A DNA stretch of 64,000 nucleotides from Sipunculus nudus (lineage: Eukaryota > Annelida > Sipuncula > Golfingiida > Sipunculidae). A program made the translations under genes and the position numbers. Location: assembly GCA_026874595.1 (NCBI GenBank), contig CM049307.1, positions 38,668,862-38,732,861 on the forward strand. The letters run 5' to 3'. The first letter of the stretch is position 1. Every line of letters starts with the position of its first letter. Below are positions 47,331-57,683 of this stretch, in pieces. Under the pieces are notes generated by a model that saw nothing but the letters and a program-made list of their open reading frames with translations, had not been told where the DNA came from and made no database searches.

Positions 47331-48010
47331 GATCAGACTATCAATTAACATACGGGGGAATATATGTATATACACTCTAAGAAAAAAGGGTTCTTGTGGG
47401 TTCTTCTAAGAATAAGATCAGACTATCAATTAACATACGGGGGAATATATGTATATACACTCTAAGAAAAAAGGGTTCTTGTGGGTTCTTCTAAGAATTA
47501 GATCAGACTTTCAATTAACAGACGGGGGAATATATGTATATACACTCTAAGAAAAAAAGGGTTCTTGTTGGTTCTTCTAAGAATAAGATCAGACTATCAA
47601 TTAACAAACGGGGGAATATATATATATACACTCTAAGAGAAAAGGGTTCTTGTGGGTTCTTCTAAGAATAAGATCAGACTATCAATTAACAGACGGGGGA
47701 ATATATGTATATACACTCTAAGAAAAAAGGGTTCTTGTGGGTTCTTCTAAGAATTAGATAAGACTTTCAATTAACAGATGGGGGAATATATGTGTATACA
47801 CTCTAAGAAAAAAGGGTTCTTGTGGGTTCTTCTTAGAATAAGATCAGACTATCAATTAACATACGGGGGAATATATGTATATACACTCTAAGAAAAAGGG
47901 TTCTTGTGGGTTCTTCTGAGAATAAGATCAGACTATCAATTAACAGACGGGGGAATATATGTATATACACTCTAAGAAAAAAGGGTTCTTGTGGGTTCTT
48001 CTGAGAATAA
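47331..48010 (+). repeat. 85-bp minisatellite, 8 tandem units
   Basis: Units begin GATCAGACTATCAATTAACA and start at 47331, 47416, 47501, 47587, 47672, 47757, 47842 and 47926, giving periods of 84-86 bp (mostly 85). Each contains CGGGGGAATATATGTATATA, CACTCTAAGAAAAAAGGGTT and the internal doublet GGGTTCTTGTGGGTTCTTCT. Units differ by a few substitutions, with indels confined to the A run and one or two positions; unit 6 has GATAAGACTT and units 7-8 have variant ends. The minus frame at 47833-48042 is a by-product of one 84-bp unit and is not a gene. Confidence 0.95.
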
Positions 48011-48265
48011 GTATACACACATCTCGTGAACACATGGCTCAATCCACATTCGCTTGAATACTTTGTTTAAAGTAAACTGAAAGAAAGTTATCGAGCGTAT
48101 AGGACAAATCTCATTGTGATACATGAATGTTAATCATTTAGTGCACAGTTTCTCGATAAAATCACAGCCATAAATAGGGATTCAAGTAAATGTGCTCAAT
48201 CTGAAACATTTGACATGATATTTACAGATCAGGTCGTCTCTCTTCACTTGTTCCCCTCTCTGTAG

Positions 48266-48394
48266 GTATGTTTGTTCGTTGTATTATGTACATTATATCT
48301 CAGAAATGCATTGATCGATTTTATAGATATATCGCTTAAACCTGATATTGCAGATGGCGTACTTTCATGTCAATATAAATGGATGTTAGTTCAG
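48266..48394 (+). CDS. Candidate internal exon, phase 0-0, hydrophobic start
   Basis: A very good acceptor (TTCCCCTCTCTGTAG, AG at 48264-48265) and donor GTTAGTTCAG|GTTAAT bound exactly 43 codons, phase 0 at both ends. The peptide begins VCLFVVLCTLYLRNALIDF, a hydrophobic segment, then IDISLKPDIADGVLSCQYKW and MLVQ. It could be a membrane-spanning exon. The donor is weaker than GTAAGT. No partner exon was identified. Confidence 0.37.
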
Positions 48395-50176
48395 GTTAAT
48401 ATATCGAGTTATTTTTTGTGCACCCGCGTGTGTGTTGAAAAAAAGCCTATAAAGACATCTTTTTTCAAAGACTGCTGTGAAGCGCATTAAAATTAAACAT
48501 GTAAAATGAATTATAAAAATAAACTGTACATACAAACATACATACATAAATACACATATGCCCTCATAGCCTTCCCATAGGCTTTAAACACCATTGCGCA
48601 TGTATACCTTATATGAGGTCACTCGGGTACTATTTTGTACGATTAGGTGAAGCACGAGGCAGACGTTTTCTGTTTAGTTTCTGAGTGGGAGGCTGCTCTT
48701 AGTTAAGTATGGGGCATGGTGGTTTAAGCTGTGTAAATACCTGTGCACTATGTGGGGGATGAAGTAATGTTAACAAGGAAGCTATAACGCTGACGCGATG
48801 TGACTGGATCGCTACGTTCTGTCAAAAGCTATCCCACAGTTGTTCCTGTTGTTCCCAGGCTAAGGTTAAATTGATTAACAGATAGGCGCTTCTAGCAATA
48901 AAATAATTGCAGTTTTGAGGACTGTATTGATAAATTATTATATATATATATATATAATTATATATATGTATATAAATGTATATGTTAAGATGCATACATG
49001 TGAATTTGGTGTTACCATTGTGTAGAGTCAAATATTTCTTCTATCCCAAGTTTTGAAATACAGTTTCTTGGATAGATAGAGCTCACGTGAACTCAGCTCC
49101 TCTCCTTGTGGTCGGTTCTTTGGCGTGACATCATAAAAAATCACATCACTATTAATAAAACACATTTAAGTAGCAACTATTCCCCAGGATTATTCTAAAG
49201 ACAGAAACAGTAAGTTAAATCCTGACTAAACTTTTGGCAACTTAACTAGAATCTGAATTAAATTAGGTCGTTAACAGTGGCAGAACTATAGGGAAGGTAC
49301 GGGGTTTCCGGTCCCCCCCCCCCCCCCCACTTAAAACCGCCGCAAATTTTTAAGGGCTTCAAAAGATTTATTAAGACCAAACATCCCACCCCTTTCCAGA
49401 CCTGAGGATCTTCCTAAGGTTTTCTCCTTACTCATCCTAGCTTTGACGTCCTTTTTCAGAATCCTAGATCCGCCCCTGGTTACATGTATACCTTGCATGA
49501 CGTTTCCCTTTCTGTTCCGTTCTTTCCAAATTAGCATTTCCTGTCTACAAGCAAACAGGATAACTCCTTATCTTAATTTTTTGTCATTTTATTTAAATGG
49601 GGGAAATAGTTTGGACGCTGGCTCTAGTTTGAACCAGCGATAGTACTGGCTAGTCCCGATTTCTTATTACTTACTGAAGAACAAGGCAATTTGCTGCCGA
49701 ATAGCCCACGCTCCCAACAGACTCTAGCGGGTTAACTAATTAAATGCCATCACATACACAAAATCATCCAATTAAAATTAATTTGGATGCAAGGTTTAAT
49801 ACTTGCTTAAAACAATAAAACAATCAGTTAACAGGTGAATGTTTTCTGTGCTTCAAGTTTTACTATAGTTCAGTTTTAAGATTGTATTATCCACCATAGC
49901 CTTATAAATGCTGTCCCCTGTCTATAAAAATATACACATTCATAGAGGAGGAAAGCTATAACAATAACGGATACAAACTGTCAAGGATGATTTGCAAATA
50001 CGTCTTCTATCTGTTTTTGTAGAAATTACATGAGATGCAGACTGTTTAAGTGTCAGATTTTCGGGGCTGAAAAAAAAACCATGAAAATGAATTTTATGGT
50101 GATTTGGAGATTCATCATGATGCAAAAATTTTGGTTATCATTTTATTTACCGAGCACTTATTTTTCTATTTCTCAG
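48395..50176. other. Non-coding; C16 run and transposon terminus
   Basis: Sixteen C at 49313-49328 lie within the CAGGGG-type transposon fragment (49270-49480, listed separately). A short TA tract is at 48940-48967. No supported gene. Confidence 0.3.
49270..49479 (-). mobile_element. DNA-transposon terminus of CAGGGGCGGATCC type
   Basis: In minus sense starts CCAGGGGCGGATCTAGGATT at 49479 and continues with purine-rich sequence (AGGAGAAAACC, GGAAAGGGGTGGGATG) to the poly-G complement at 49313-49328. Such CAGGGGCGGATCC(A/T)GGATT ends recur in this window. No transposase. Confidence 0.5.
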
Positions 50177-50328
50177 ACTTTGTTGGTCGAAAAGGAGAGG
50201 TGCGCCCCCTTAATCCGAAACTGGTTCATGCGGGAGAGGACTTCTTTTGGGACTTCCTATACTCTCAAGTATATTGCCAAAAAATTGCATTGATTCAGGA
50301 GCACCGCACTAAATATGAAAGTATTTAG
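50177..50328 (+). CDS. Candidate terminal coding exon with poly(A) signal
   Basis: A near-ideal acceptor (CACTTATTTTTCTATTTCTCAG, AG at 50175-50176) opens a frame of 49 codons ending TAG at 50326-50328. AATAAA follows at 50338-50343, within 20 bases. The first two bases complete a codon (phase 1 intron). The peptide is hydrophilic with aromatic residues: FVGRKGEVRPLNPKLVHAGE, DFFWDFLYSQVYCQKIALI, QEHRTKYESI. The overlapping frame ending at 50293 is its shadow. The protein is not recognised, but the signals make this the best-supported gene end on the plus strand. Confidence 0.57.
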
Positions 50329-50337
50329 AGAATTTGC

Positions 50338-50343
50338 AATAAA
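50338..50343 (+). terminator. Polyadenylation signal AATAAA
   Basis: Canonical AATAAA nine bases after the stop codon of the candidate exon 50177-50328, implying a very short 3' untranslated region if used. Confidence 0.4.
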
Positions 50344-50859
50344 CATTATGTCTGTTTTGTATCAATACTGATTTAATTTCTTTAAGTGAAAGCCGAAAGA
50401 GGAGCTGACAATAGATAATACTTATAATGAAGATCGGAGAGTCACATGATGGGATGTTTTAGGGCCTGGTGTGGTAGTGAACACGCGTCCCCTGCGTGGG
50501 TAGCCATGGTATGTGGCTTTTGATCCAACGCACTAAGTGACCCCGGGTTAATGTCAGAACCAGGGAGACTTTGGCTGACGTTGAGCTTTGACATATAATA
50601 TGATGAATCGTAGTTCGTGGACCCCCGACCCTGGAAGACCTTGAATGAGGACGTCAACGCTGACTTAAGGTGAGGAACAATTATCAAACCCCCGGTGTCC
50701 TGCGTGCCCCGCTTGTACTAAATCGGATGTAAAAAAAAATCGTAAACGCAACTCGTTCAAGTCTCATATTTGCTGTCTGTGATGTGCAGGGATTAAATTG
50801 GTTTAAACATATTTATTTAAACAGGATTTCAAAAGTAGTCTATTTGGCTTATATAATTG

Positions 50860-50965
50860 CGCTCTTGTACATATATAACATATAGAACAAACATGAAGAG
50901 ACAGCTAATATGATTGCTCTCCTAAACATATATAACATATAGAGCAAACAAAGAGACAGCACACA
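50860..50965 (+). repeat. Two-copy tandem duplication, period ~57 bp
   Basis: Both units contain GCTCT, ACATATATAACATATAGA(A/G)C and AAAC(AT)AAGAGACAGC. Confidence 0.7.
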
Positions 50966-51100
50966 AGCAACTTAATGGTTCAAACAAGTCAGTCACCCAT
51001 ATTCGTATTATTCACACCTGTCGCGGGGGCGGGTTAAGAAACGTTCTCCTACGTCCTTTTTACGACCTAAAATTCTATGAATTATAACCGAAACTTTTGG

Positions 51101-51460
51101 ATGGTGGATCCAGAGCGCCCCCTCTCCCCCTTTCAGCTGTATAACATTTCTCATTTTATCTATTTCTTTTTCCCAGTTAATTGTTTTTAATTTTCATTTT
51201 TAGATATTTTTTATTTCCTTGCAATTAAATTGATAATTTATCCACAGTTTATTACATTCTAATTCATAAGTTGAGGATTATATGAACAGACCTGTGATTA
51301 AGATAGCATCCAAATATATATTTACATACACACACATATATATTAAATATAAACATGGTTAATATCATATTGCATATATATATATATTGCTTAATACCAA
51401 TCAACTGCTAAACAGGTATAATAGCGCCCCCTGTTCTTGAATTTCTGGAACCGCCCCTGC
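51101..51460. mobile_element. Possible small non-autonomous element with GCGCCCCCT ends
   Basis: The right end in minus sense reads GCAGGGGCGGTTCCAGAAAT then GAACAGGGGGCGCTAT. The left side has GGATCCAGAGCGCCCCCTCT. The two sides share the GATCCAGA/GTTCCAGA and GCGCCCCC words but are not a clean inverted repeat, so this could be two independent fragments. Confidence 0.3.
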
Positions 51461-51619
51461 TTTTAAATCGAACAAGGGCAAAGCTGATCTGTGTTACAGT
51501 TCTAGTATGTACCCCGCCTTTTTTGGGAATATTTAGAAAAGAAAATTGTCAATACATGTATGAAATTTGAGATGGGTCAATATCACATGGCTAGATTACA
51601 TCTGCAGCTTTGATAACAG

Positions 51620-52180
51620 CATGAAGGTCATCCATTTTCGAATCTGACCTAGCCCTTGATAAGGTTCAACAATGCTGCAGGTTTGGTGACTGGACCACAA
51701 ACGCTTTTCGAGTTATTGCATTAACATCATTTTATCATAATCGCCGCAGTGACCTTAAAAAATGAGCCAGTTTCATCAATGTTCGAACTTTTTTTCGCCC
51801 TTGATAAGGTTCATCAAGGCTGCAAGTTTTGTGACTGTACCTCAAATTCTTTTTTAGTAATTGCATTAACATCATTTAAGCATTATCGCCGCTGTGACCT
51901 TGAAAAAAAAATGCCTCAAGGTTATCCATGTTCGATCTTGACCTAGCCCTTGATAAGCTTCATAAATACTGCAAGTTTGGTGACTGCACCTCAAATTCTT
52001 TTCGAGTTATTGCGTTAAAATCATTTTAGTATTAACGCCGCTGTGACCTTGAGAAATGTGTCAAGGTCATCTTTGATCAAACTTGACCTAGCTCTTGATA
52101 AGGTGCATTAATGCTGCAAGTTTGGTGACTGTAATCACTGTATCTGAAATTCTTCTAGAGTTATCGCGTTAAAAAATGTG
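51620..52180 (+). repeat. ~145-bp tandem repeat, four units
   Basis: Units are marked by CC(C/T)TTGATAAGGTTCA at 51653, 51798, 51947 and 52092 (spacings 145, 149, 145). Each also has TGCAAGTTTGGTGACTG, CTCAAATTCTTTTCGAGTTA, TTGCGTTAACATCATT and CGCCGCTGTGACCTTGA. The array ends in GTGACAGACGGACGGAAC, the end motif of other repeats here (18.9 and 20.46 kb). Units differ by substitutions and small indels. Confidence 0.85.
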
Positions 52181-53751
52181 TGACAGACGGACGGAACAAC
52201 AGAAAGACGCATGGACGGACGCTCACCATTTCTATGTCCTCCGCCAATGGCGCCTTCGGGACAAAAAGGTTTTTTTTTTGTCAGAGGAGATTTATTGTTT
52301 CTCACATCGTTTTCGTCCTATACTTCTGTATTCACCATGTTTCTCTCGCCATACACTTGCCTCTACTTATTATCGCCCTCGCCATATAAGCCCGCCTGAT
52401 ATGAAATCCTCTATCTGTCCCTGTCACTGTCGCTAATCGCTACCTCTCTTTCCGGTGAACTTAAAATCAAATGCAAGTCATTCACCGATGAGCAGAGAAG
52501 CTGAACAGCTCCTGTGGATAATATCATTTCCTTAACCCTAAATTGAGAAAACTACTAAAGAGTATGCTTATAACTTATGTTTCAATCGTGAAATAATTCG
52601 TGTTTTATTCTCTACCATTGAGTCGACTGGGATGTCTTTTCATGACTATCTATATTATAATTGACGGTTGTCTCATTTAACATTTGTAATGCAACTCTCC
52701 TCTGGTAATGCCTTGGAAATGCCCGCTTTTTTTGTTTTGAACGATTGGGGACGATGCCAAGTGTGTCCTAAAAAGGTCATTTCCAATATTTTACTAAAAA
52801 TCCAGGGAAATTTGCTATAACAGTGCCATCTACGTGAACTACACAAAATCATGTGACATGCTAGTTTAAAACTAAAGAAACGGGGCCGACATATATGCAT
52901 GCGTATTACAACATTATCTGCCTCAAGCAACTGTAGAGAAACCAGGTTGAACAAGTAAAATTCCCTAGGTTACAACTACAATATCAAATCTCTCAGCTGA
53001 GCTGTGGAGATATTTGTTCAAGGTGAAAATCAAGACCGGTAGGACTTGGTGAATGTAAATAAAATGAACTCCATGATGGTACGAGAGTTGAAGGCACCAT
53101 ACAGAATTTTGTGTGGTGCGCCATATGTTCGGTTGTTTCATGTGTGTGACCCCGCACGTTGTCTACACAGCACATCCTTTGAAGCAGAATAAAACAAAAT
53201 TAACAGATCAAACATACCGGCTCATAACAAAGAGATCCACCACCAATATCAGTATTCAGGAAAACGGAATATACCTTGTAAATCCGCTTTGGGGCTCTAA
53301 ATTTGGCGTTTCGGACAATACATCTGACGTTTATTATGGTTCAGAGTCGCTCGTGTATACATATAATATTAGGTCTGTCTCGTTTTTTCCATGTATTAAG
53401 CTAATATATGCAAATGACCTATCCGTCTGTCAAATAATACGAAACATAACCTATTAATAACTTTGGAGGGGAATGTTCTTGCATGGGTCTAAAACCATGG
53501 ATGTAGCAATATAGAGTGGTAGTAAAACTGTAAAACAGACACATTCATTCTCCAGTATACAAACAGATAAAAGGACTATATTGGTATATATGTAATGCAT
53601 GCAATAAGAACATATTGTTAATATATTGTTTGACACCTCCCTCTCTCTGTCTCTCTCTTTCGATCGAACTTGTGTGTTAGGTATGCATTTAATCAATAAA
53701 TCGTTTGGTTTTGGTTTTAATTTGCTTTACCCTGCAAAAAAAAACCCACAA

Positions 53752-53755
<4 letters not shown>

Positions 53756-53837
<82 letters not shown>
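53756..53837. repeat. (TA)n microsatellite with one GC interruption
   Basis: TA units on both sides of a central GCA at 53795-53797. Confidence 0.95.
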
Positions 53838-53840
<3 letters not shown>

Positions 53841-54942
53841 GGTGAAAAAAGAATATATTTACAAATAGAAGGGTAATTCTTGACTGGTAAACAGGATGTA
53901 CAACACATTCTACATACCTTCAAACCACCACAATCATCCAGACAGACGGGAGGAGATATACGGCGTAATCCGGCCGTGCATTAGGGAAATATCAACTTTA
54001 GAAATTTCTAGCGTTATCTTATAGCTACCGGGCTCGATGCGGTTAGGGATCTATATTTTGCTTGGTGTAGCTGTTGTGTAGCCTAGTTTTTGGGCAGAGT
54101 TACCAATTTATCTAAACAAGCTGAACTGTACCACCTGATACCGCCACCATGTGAGTCCAGGATTATTGGAAGATGAGGAGGAGATGATGGAACGTCGTAA
54201 AAACCGGCGTCTCTGAGGAGAAGCCGGCACTTTACCTATAGGTGTGGATGGCTTACTTAGCCGATCATATCAAGCTTTAGGCCACTATTCACGGATCATA
54301 TATACCGCCCTGCCCTGCAGTAACGTCATTCCAGATGTGTTACCTGTGTATACACTGATGGGTTAAGAAGGGGGTCGGTGCCCTTCTCTTGATCCATTAT
54401 TTTTAAAAGAAACTTTTACTTCCTTTTTGTTGTAAATGTATATAACAGAATCTCAAGAAAATCAATTCCATTACATACAGGTACTGGTAAAGAATTTTCA
54501 GGAATGTCCAAATGATGTCAATGAAGAGAAAAAGTAGAAATCTTAATGCAAATTAAATTTTGAGGAGTATTAAATTTCAGACAATAACCATTTGCTGGGA
54601 ATATTATTGTGTGAAAATAATAATAAAAAAAAGAAATCATCAAGTTTAATTTCTGTACGTTTTCATCTGCAAGGAAACAATTTATACACAGAGGAAGACA
54701 GCTATCTTGGGAACGTTATCTCTAAAATTGTCACTGGTTCACTGTGATCCTAAAGAGAATGAATCATGCCTCCAAAACAAATGATTAATAAGAACACGTT
54801 TTCTTTCATTTTGACGCTTAAAATGTTACACTGATATCGAAGTTGTAGGCTGGTTCTTACATGTGCACTCTTTGGCCAGCGGGTGTCCTGCATCTAAGCC
54901 CCCCCCCCCCCCCCACGGCACCCCCTTTCCGTAAATCCAGGC

Positions 54943-54945
54943 TAT

Positions 54946-55028
<83 letters not shown>
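54943..55028. repeat. (TA)n(GA)n compound microsatellite
   Basis: TA units (with one AAA interruption) to 54992 followed by GA units to 55028. On the minus strand this reads (CT)n(TA)n, the same order as the other compound tracts. Confidence 0.95.
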
Positions 55029-55029
<1 letters not shown>

Positions 55030-55877
55030 GGAACGATTTAAACTGTTCAACTTAAAAGAACACGAGAGCTTATTTATCTTGACTTACCGGTTGCATGTGA
55101 CGCTGTTTAACAAGTATGGTTTGACACCCGTTTCAAATCACCATTCGGGTCACATATAACTTCCTGTTCAGGTATGATGGATCTGAACACTTAAACAGTA
55201 CATCACTACGAGACCAGCTCAACCACGGGACCCTGCATGGGTAGTGATTCATGCTCTATATTGCACGTATTTTATAGCATACCCAAGAATAAATTCCTGG
55301 CTTCCGGTGTGTCCGCTTCATTTGTCAGTACACTGACATTGGTTGGACCCACATCGGTATTATTACATGAGGCAGTTATCAATTAGGTGTTTTATTTTCA
55401 GATTTCCTCCCTAGTCTAAATTAGGGAATACACCTGGATGCTAAAGTTTTGGATTAAACCCAGCTTCACTGAAGCTTACATCGTCCTGTAACTTTGTTGC
55501 AAAACGAACGAGCGAGGAAATAAGAATAACCTGGCAAGCACACATGATTATATAAAACCTAAGGCGATGATAAACAAAATTCCAATAAACCGTGTTCAAA
55601 GAGCTTCCATGATGCCTTTTCAATAGTAATGTTTCTTTTAAAAGTTCAGAATAAATCCGATTTGAACATATTTAGGGTACAATATACAGATATTAATGGT
55701 TTGGACAGGGGCTATAGATAAAATGAATGCTGGATTAACATGTATACAAGTTCATTATTTGTCGATATTCAGTTATTCATTAAGGTTGAATGGGTGGTGT
55801 TTGAGGTTAGAAATGCACATTTTCTGTTGAATATATTGATTAAAAATACGAGAGTAAGTAACTAGTCCTCTACTTAC

Positions 55878-56011
55878 CCCTGTCCTAGTGCTAAGTAAGG
55901 CATTTGAACTAGAATGCTATCAAACAGTTGCTCATATGTAGATCCACCACTACCGCCACCAGAAAACATATTCTCCAAAATAGTCACAGATTTTCTTGGT
56001 TTTGAGTTCAT
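55878..56011 (-). CDS. Candidate initial coding exon, unrecognised
   Basis: Minus strand: ATG at 56011-56009 (A at -3, good context) opens 44 codons plus two bases ending at a perfect donor, CTAGGACAGGG|GTAAGT (intron from 55877). The peptide reads MNSKPRKSVTILENMFSG, GGGSGGSTYEQLFDSIL, VQMPYLALGQG. A basic start, a glycine/serine linker and an amphipathic helix are visible; no signal peptide. The segment stays free of TA-rich sequence, unlike its flanks. Downstream exons would be at lower coordinates in phase 2; none was identified. Too short for a typical ORF listing but well supported by start and donor. Confidence 0.5.
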
Positions 56012-56836
56012 GATGACTGTGCTATTTAGCGTTCATCGTCTACACACCTATGGAACCAGGAATCCCCCTAGGTAAGAGGTCGGGCCGACCCGTGTACGCA
56101 GCATAGGAACGCAACTGACTCGGGGGACATTCCATGAATCTACGCTGCGTCATTATTGTTGAGGGTTGTGCACATCGTGCTATCGATCAGACCAGATACC
56201 GTCTAATTCAAGGAAGCCACTTGCGCCACACTGTAAGGACGGGCTTTCAAAGCTTAACACAGCCAATTTCCTGTAAGAAGCATCATAAACTGCTGGTACG
56301 CAAAACTGCTTAATAGGATAAAGGTGGGCAGCGCATAGCCGTCGCTCCTCAGGACGGCATTATACAGAGCTTTATCATATTCAAGGTGCACACATTATGA
56401 ACTGTTCCAGCAGCTGCACAAGCACCATCATCAGACACCTTTAAGCGTATAATATCAAGCTGATCTCCACTGATGATGACCTTGCTGCACTTCTGGACTT
56501 CAACTTATCTTTCCTGCTATAATTTTTATCGTGATCAAATTGCTATTCTTCTATGGAACTTATTGTTATCGACGCGGGGTTTGCTATTAGATGCGCAAGC
56601 GAATATATGAGACGAGGTTGAAATGAGGAAGAAGATGCAATATACATCATATAATTTATATAATAGTATAATTAGCTGCATAATTATATATGGAAATAAA
56701 TTATATATATAAAGTAATGTTTGCTCGATCTCTAAAGGTAGGTAAAATATTACACCTGACCATGATTACTTTAATCACAATACAACACACCTGAACATAT
56801 ACCTGACATAAACCTGAGGAAATATGTAGCACTATA

Positions 56837-56940
56837 GGTTAATAAAGGGAAGCCGCCAAAAGGTATTTCAATTTTTTCATTGGTGGAGTTTTCGCTTTCG
56901 GTTAATAAAAGGGAGCCGCCATAAGTTATTTACACTTTCG
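56837..56940 (+). repeat. Two-copy tandem duplication, period 63 bp
   Basis: Copies share GGTTAATAAA, GGGAGCCGCCA and GTTATTT(A/C)A-like parts. Confidence 0.65.
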
Positions 56941-57376
56941 TAAATCTCTCAATGGTAGATTTTGCCAGTAGAACCATGTGTATATGTTGCTTGCTGACGT
57001 TCTTTTGTAAAAATGGTGTCTTATTTACTCGGTGGTAACATATCTATCATTAAGATTTCACTACAATGCTAAAATTCTGAAATGGTTCCATATCAAACAC
57101 GTTGTAAGTATTTGAATAATACTTACATTATATTATATATAATATATAATAATATAACACGGTATCATATAGCCGGTACATAGGCCCCTGGAATCACTAT
57201 AGACGTAATTCCTAAAGGTCAGGGAATTCTTTGGAATAGATCAATGAGCAACTGATTCCGAAAAATAAATAGTCAGATGTGGCATCATGTTGCATATGAA
57301 ACTGCATCATTTTAGCCTAATTTTTTAAAACGTCTTTACACGTTTTTCCCCCTTTGTACTCCCTGCCCCTCCTTCT

Positions 57377-57397
57377 CAAATCCTGTATCCGCCCCGG
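57377..57397 (-). mobile_element. DNA-transposon terminus of CAGGGGCGGATCC type
   Basis: In minus sense CCGGGGCGGATACAGGATTT, then GAGAAGGAGGGGCAGGGAG. Only one end is visible. Confidence 0.4.
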
Positions 57398-57548
57398 GTA
57401 AATCAGAGTGCACTTAAAGCATACCTCTGCCATTTGCTAGATCTGCATAAAGTTCTGCATAAAAATTAAACAAATTTGCCAATAAATCTTATTAATTATT
57501 CCTTGTCCCGTGGTTTCTACATCAAGATTTCACTTACTTTTTTTCAAG

Positions 57549-57683
57549 AACTGTTGGAGACACAAAAGCCAGTAAGATTGTATATGACAGGATCAACATC
57601 AAACTCTGTTATTAAATATTTATTGAGCCACCGGAACATTTGTTCTTTTGTCCGTCCCAGGTTCACTGATATTGAAAGAGAAG
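57549..57683 (+). CDS. Candidate internal exon, both splice sites strong
   Basis: A very strong acceptor (CACTTACTTTTTTTTCAAG, AG at 57547-57548) and donor GAAAGAGAAG|GTAAGG bound 135 nt: two bases, 44 codons, one base (phase 1 at both ends, a symmetric exon). The frame reads LLETQKPVRLYMTGSTSNSV then IKYLLSHRNICSFVRPRF and TDIERE. The peptide has an alternating hydrophobic pattern compatible with an alpha/beta fold. The frame reads on through the donor to 57736 only because no stop intervenes. No family recognised and no partner exon found nearby. Best internal exon on the plus strand. Confidence 0.52.

Larger units (their letters stand above)
50344..51619. other. Non-coding; ~57-bp duplication and transposon ends
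   Basis: A tandem duplication with period about 57 bp lies at 50860-50965. Transposon-like ends are at 51101-51130 (GGTGGATCCAGAGCGCCCCC) and 51437-51460, possibly bounding one small element. Confidence 0.3.
52181..55877. other. Non-coding; two microsatellites and a C16 run
   Basis: TA-type tracts at 53756-53837 and 54943-55028, C16 at 54899-54914. The minus frame 52673-52954 follows an acceptor-like TTTCTCTACAG but is otherwise unsupported. A donor-bounded minus fragment reading TGVKPYLLNSVTCNR ends near 55087 and is too short to call. Confidence 0.3.
56012..57548. other. Non-coding; ~63-bp duplication and transposon terminus
   Basis: GGTTAATAAA(A)GGGA(A)GCCGCC occurs at 56837 and 56900. 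A CAGGGGCGGATCC-type end is at 57377-57397 on the minus strand. The G+C-richer 56030-56420 could hold the 5' untranslated region or promoter of the minus-strand exon at 55878, but no defined element is seen. Confidence 0.3.

Noticed and set aside
47331-48010. CRISPR-like regular repeat
   Set aside because: The whole 85-bp unit repeats without unique spacers, so it is a minisatellite; the context is eukaryotic.
47833-48042. 69-codon minus frame with internal amino-acid repeat
   Set aside because: It exists only because one unit is 84 bp long and keeps frame; other units are 85 bp and break it.
53380-53430. YADD-like motif (TATGCAAATGAC, YAND)
   Set aside because: The motif is wrong at the second acidic position's neighbour and the rest of the frame shows no reverse transcriptase pattern.
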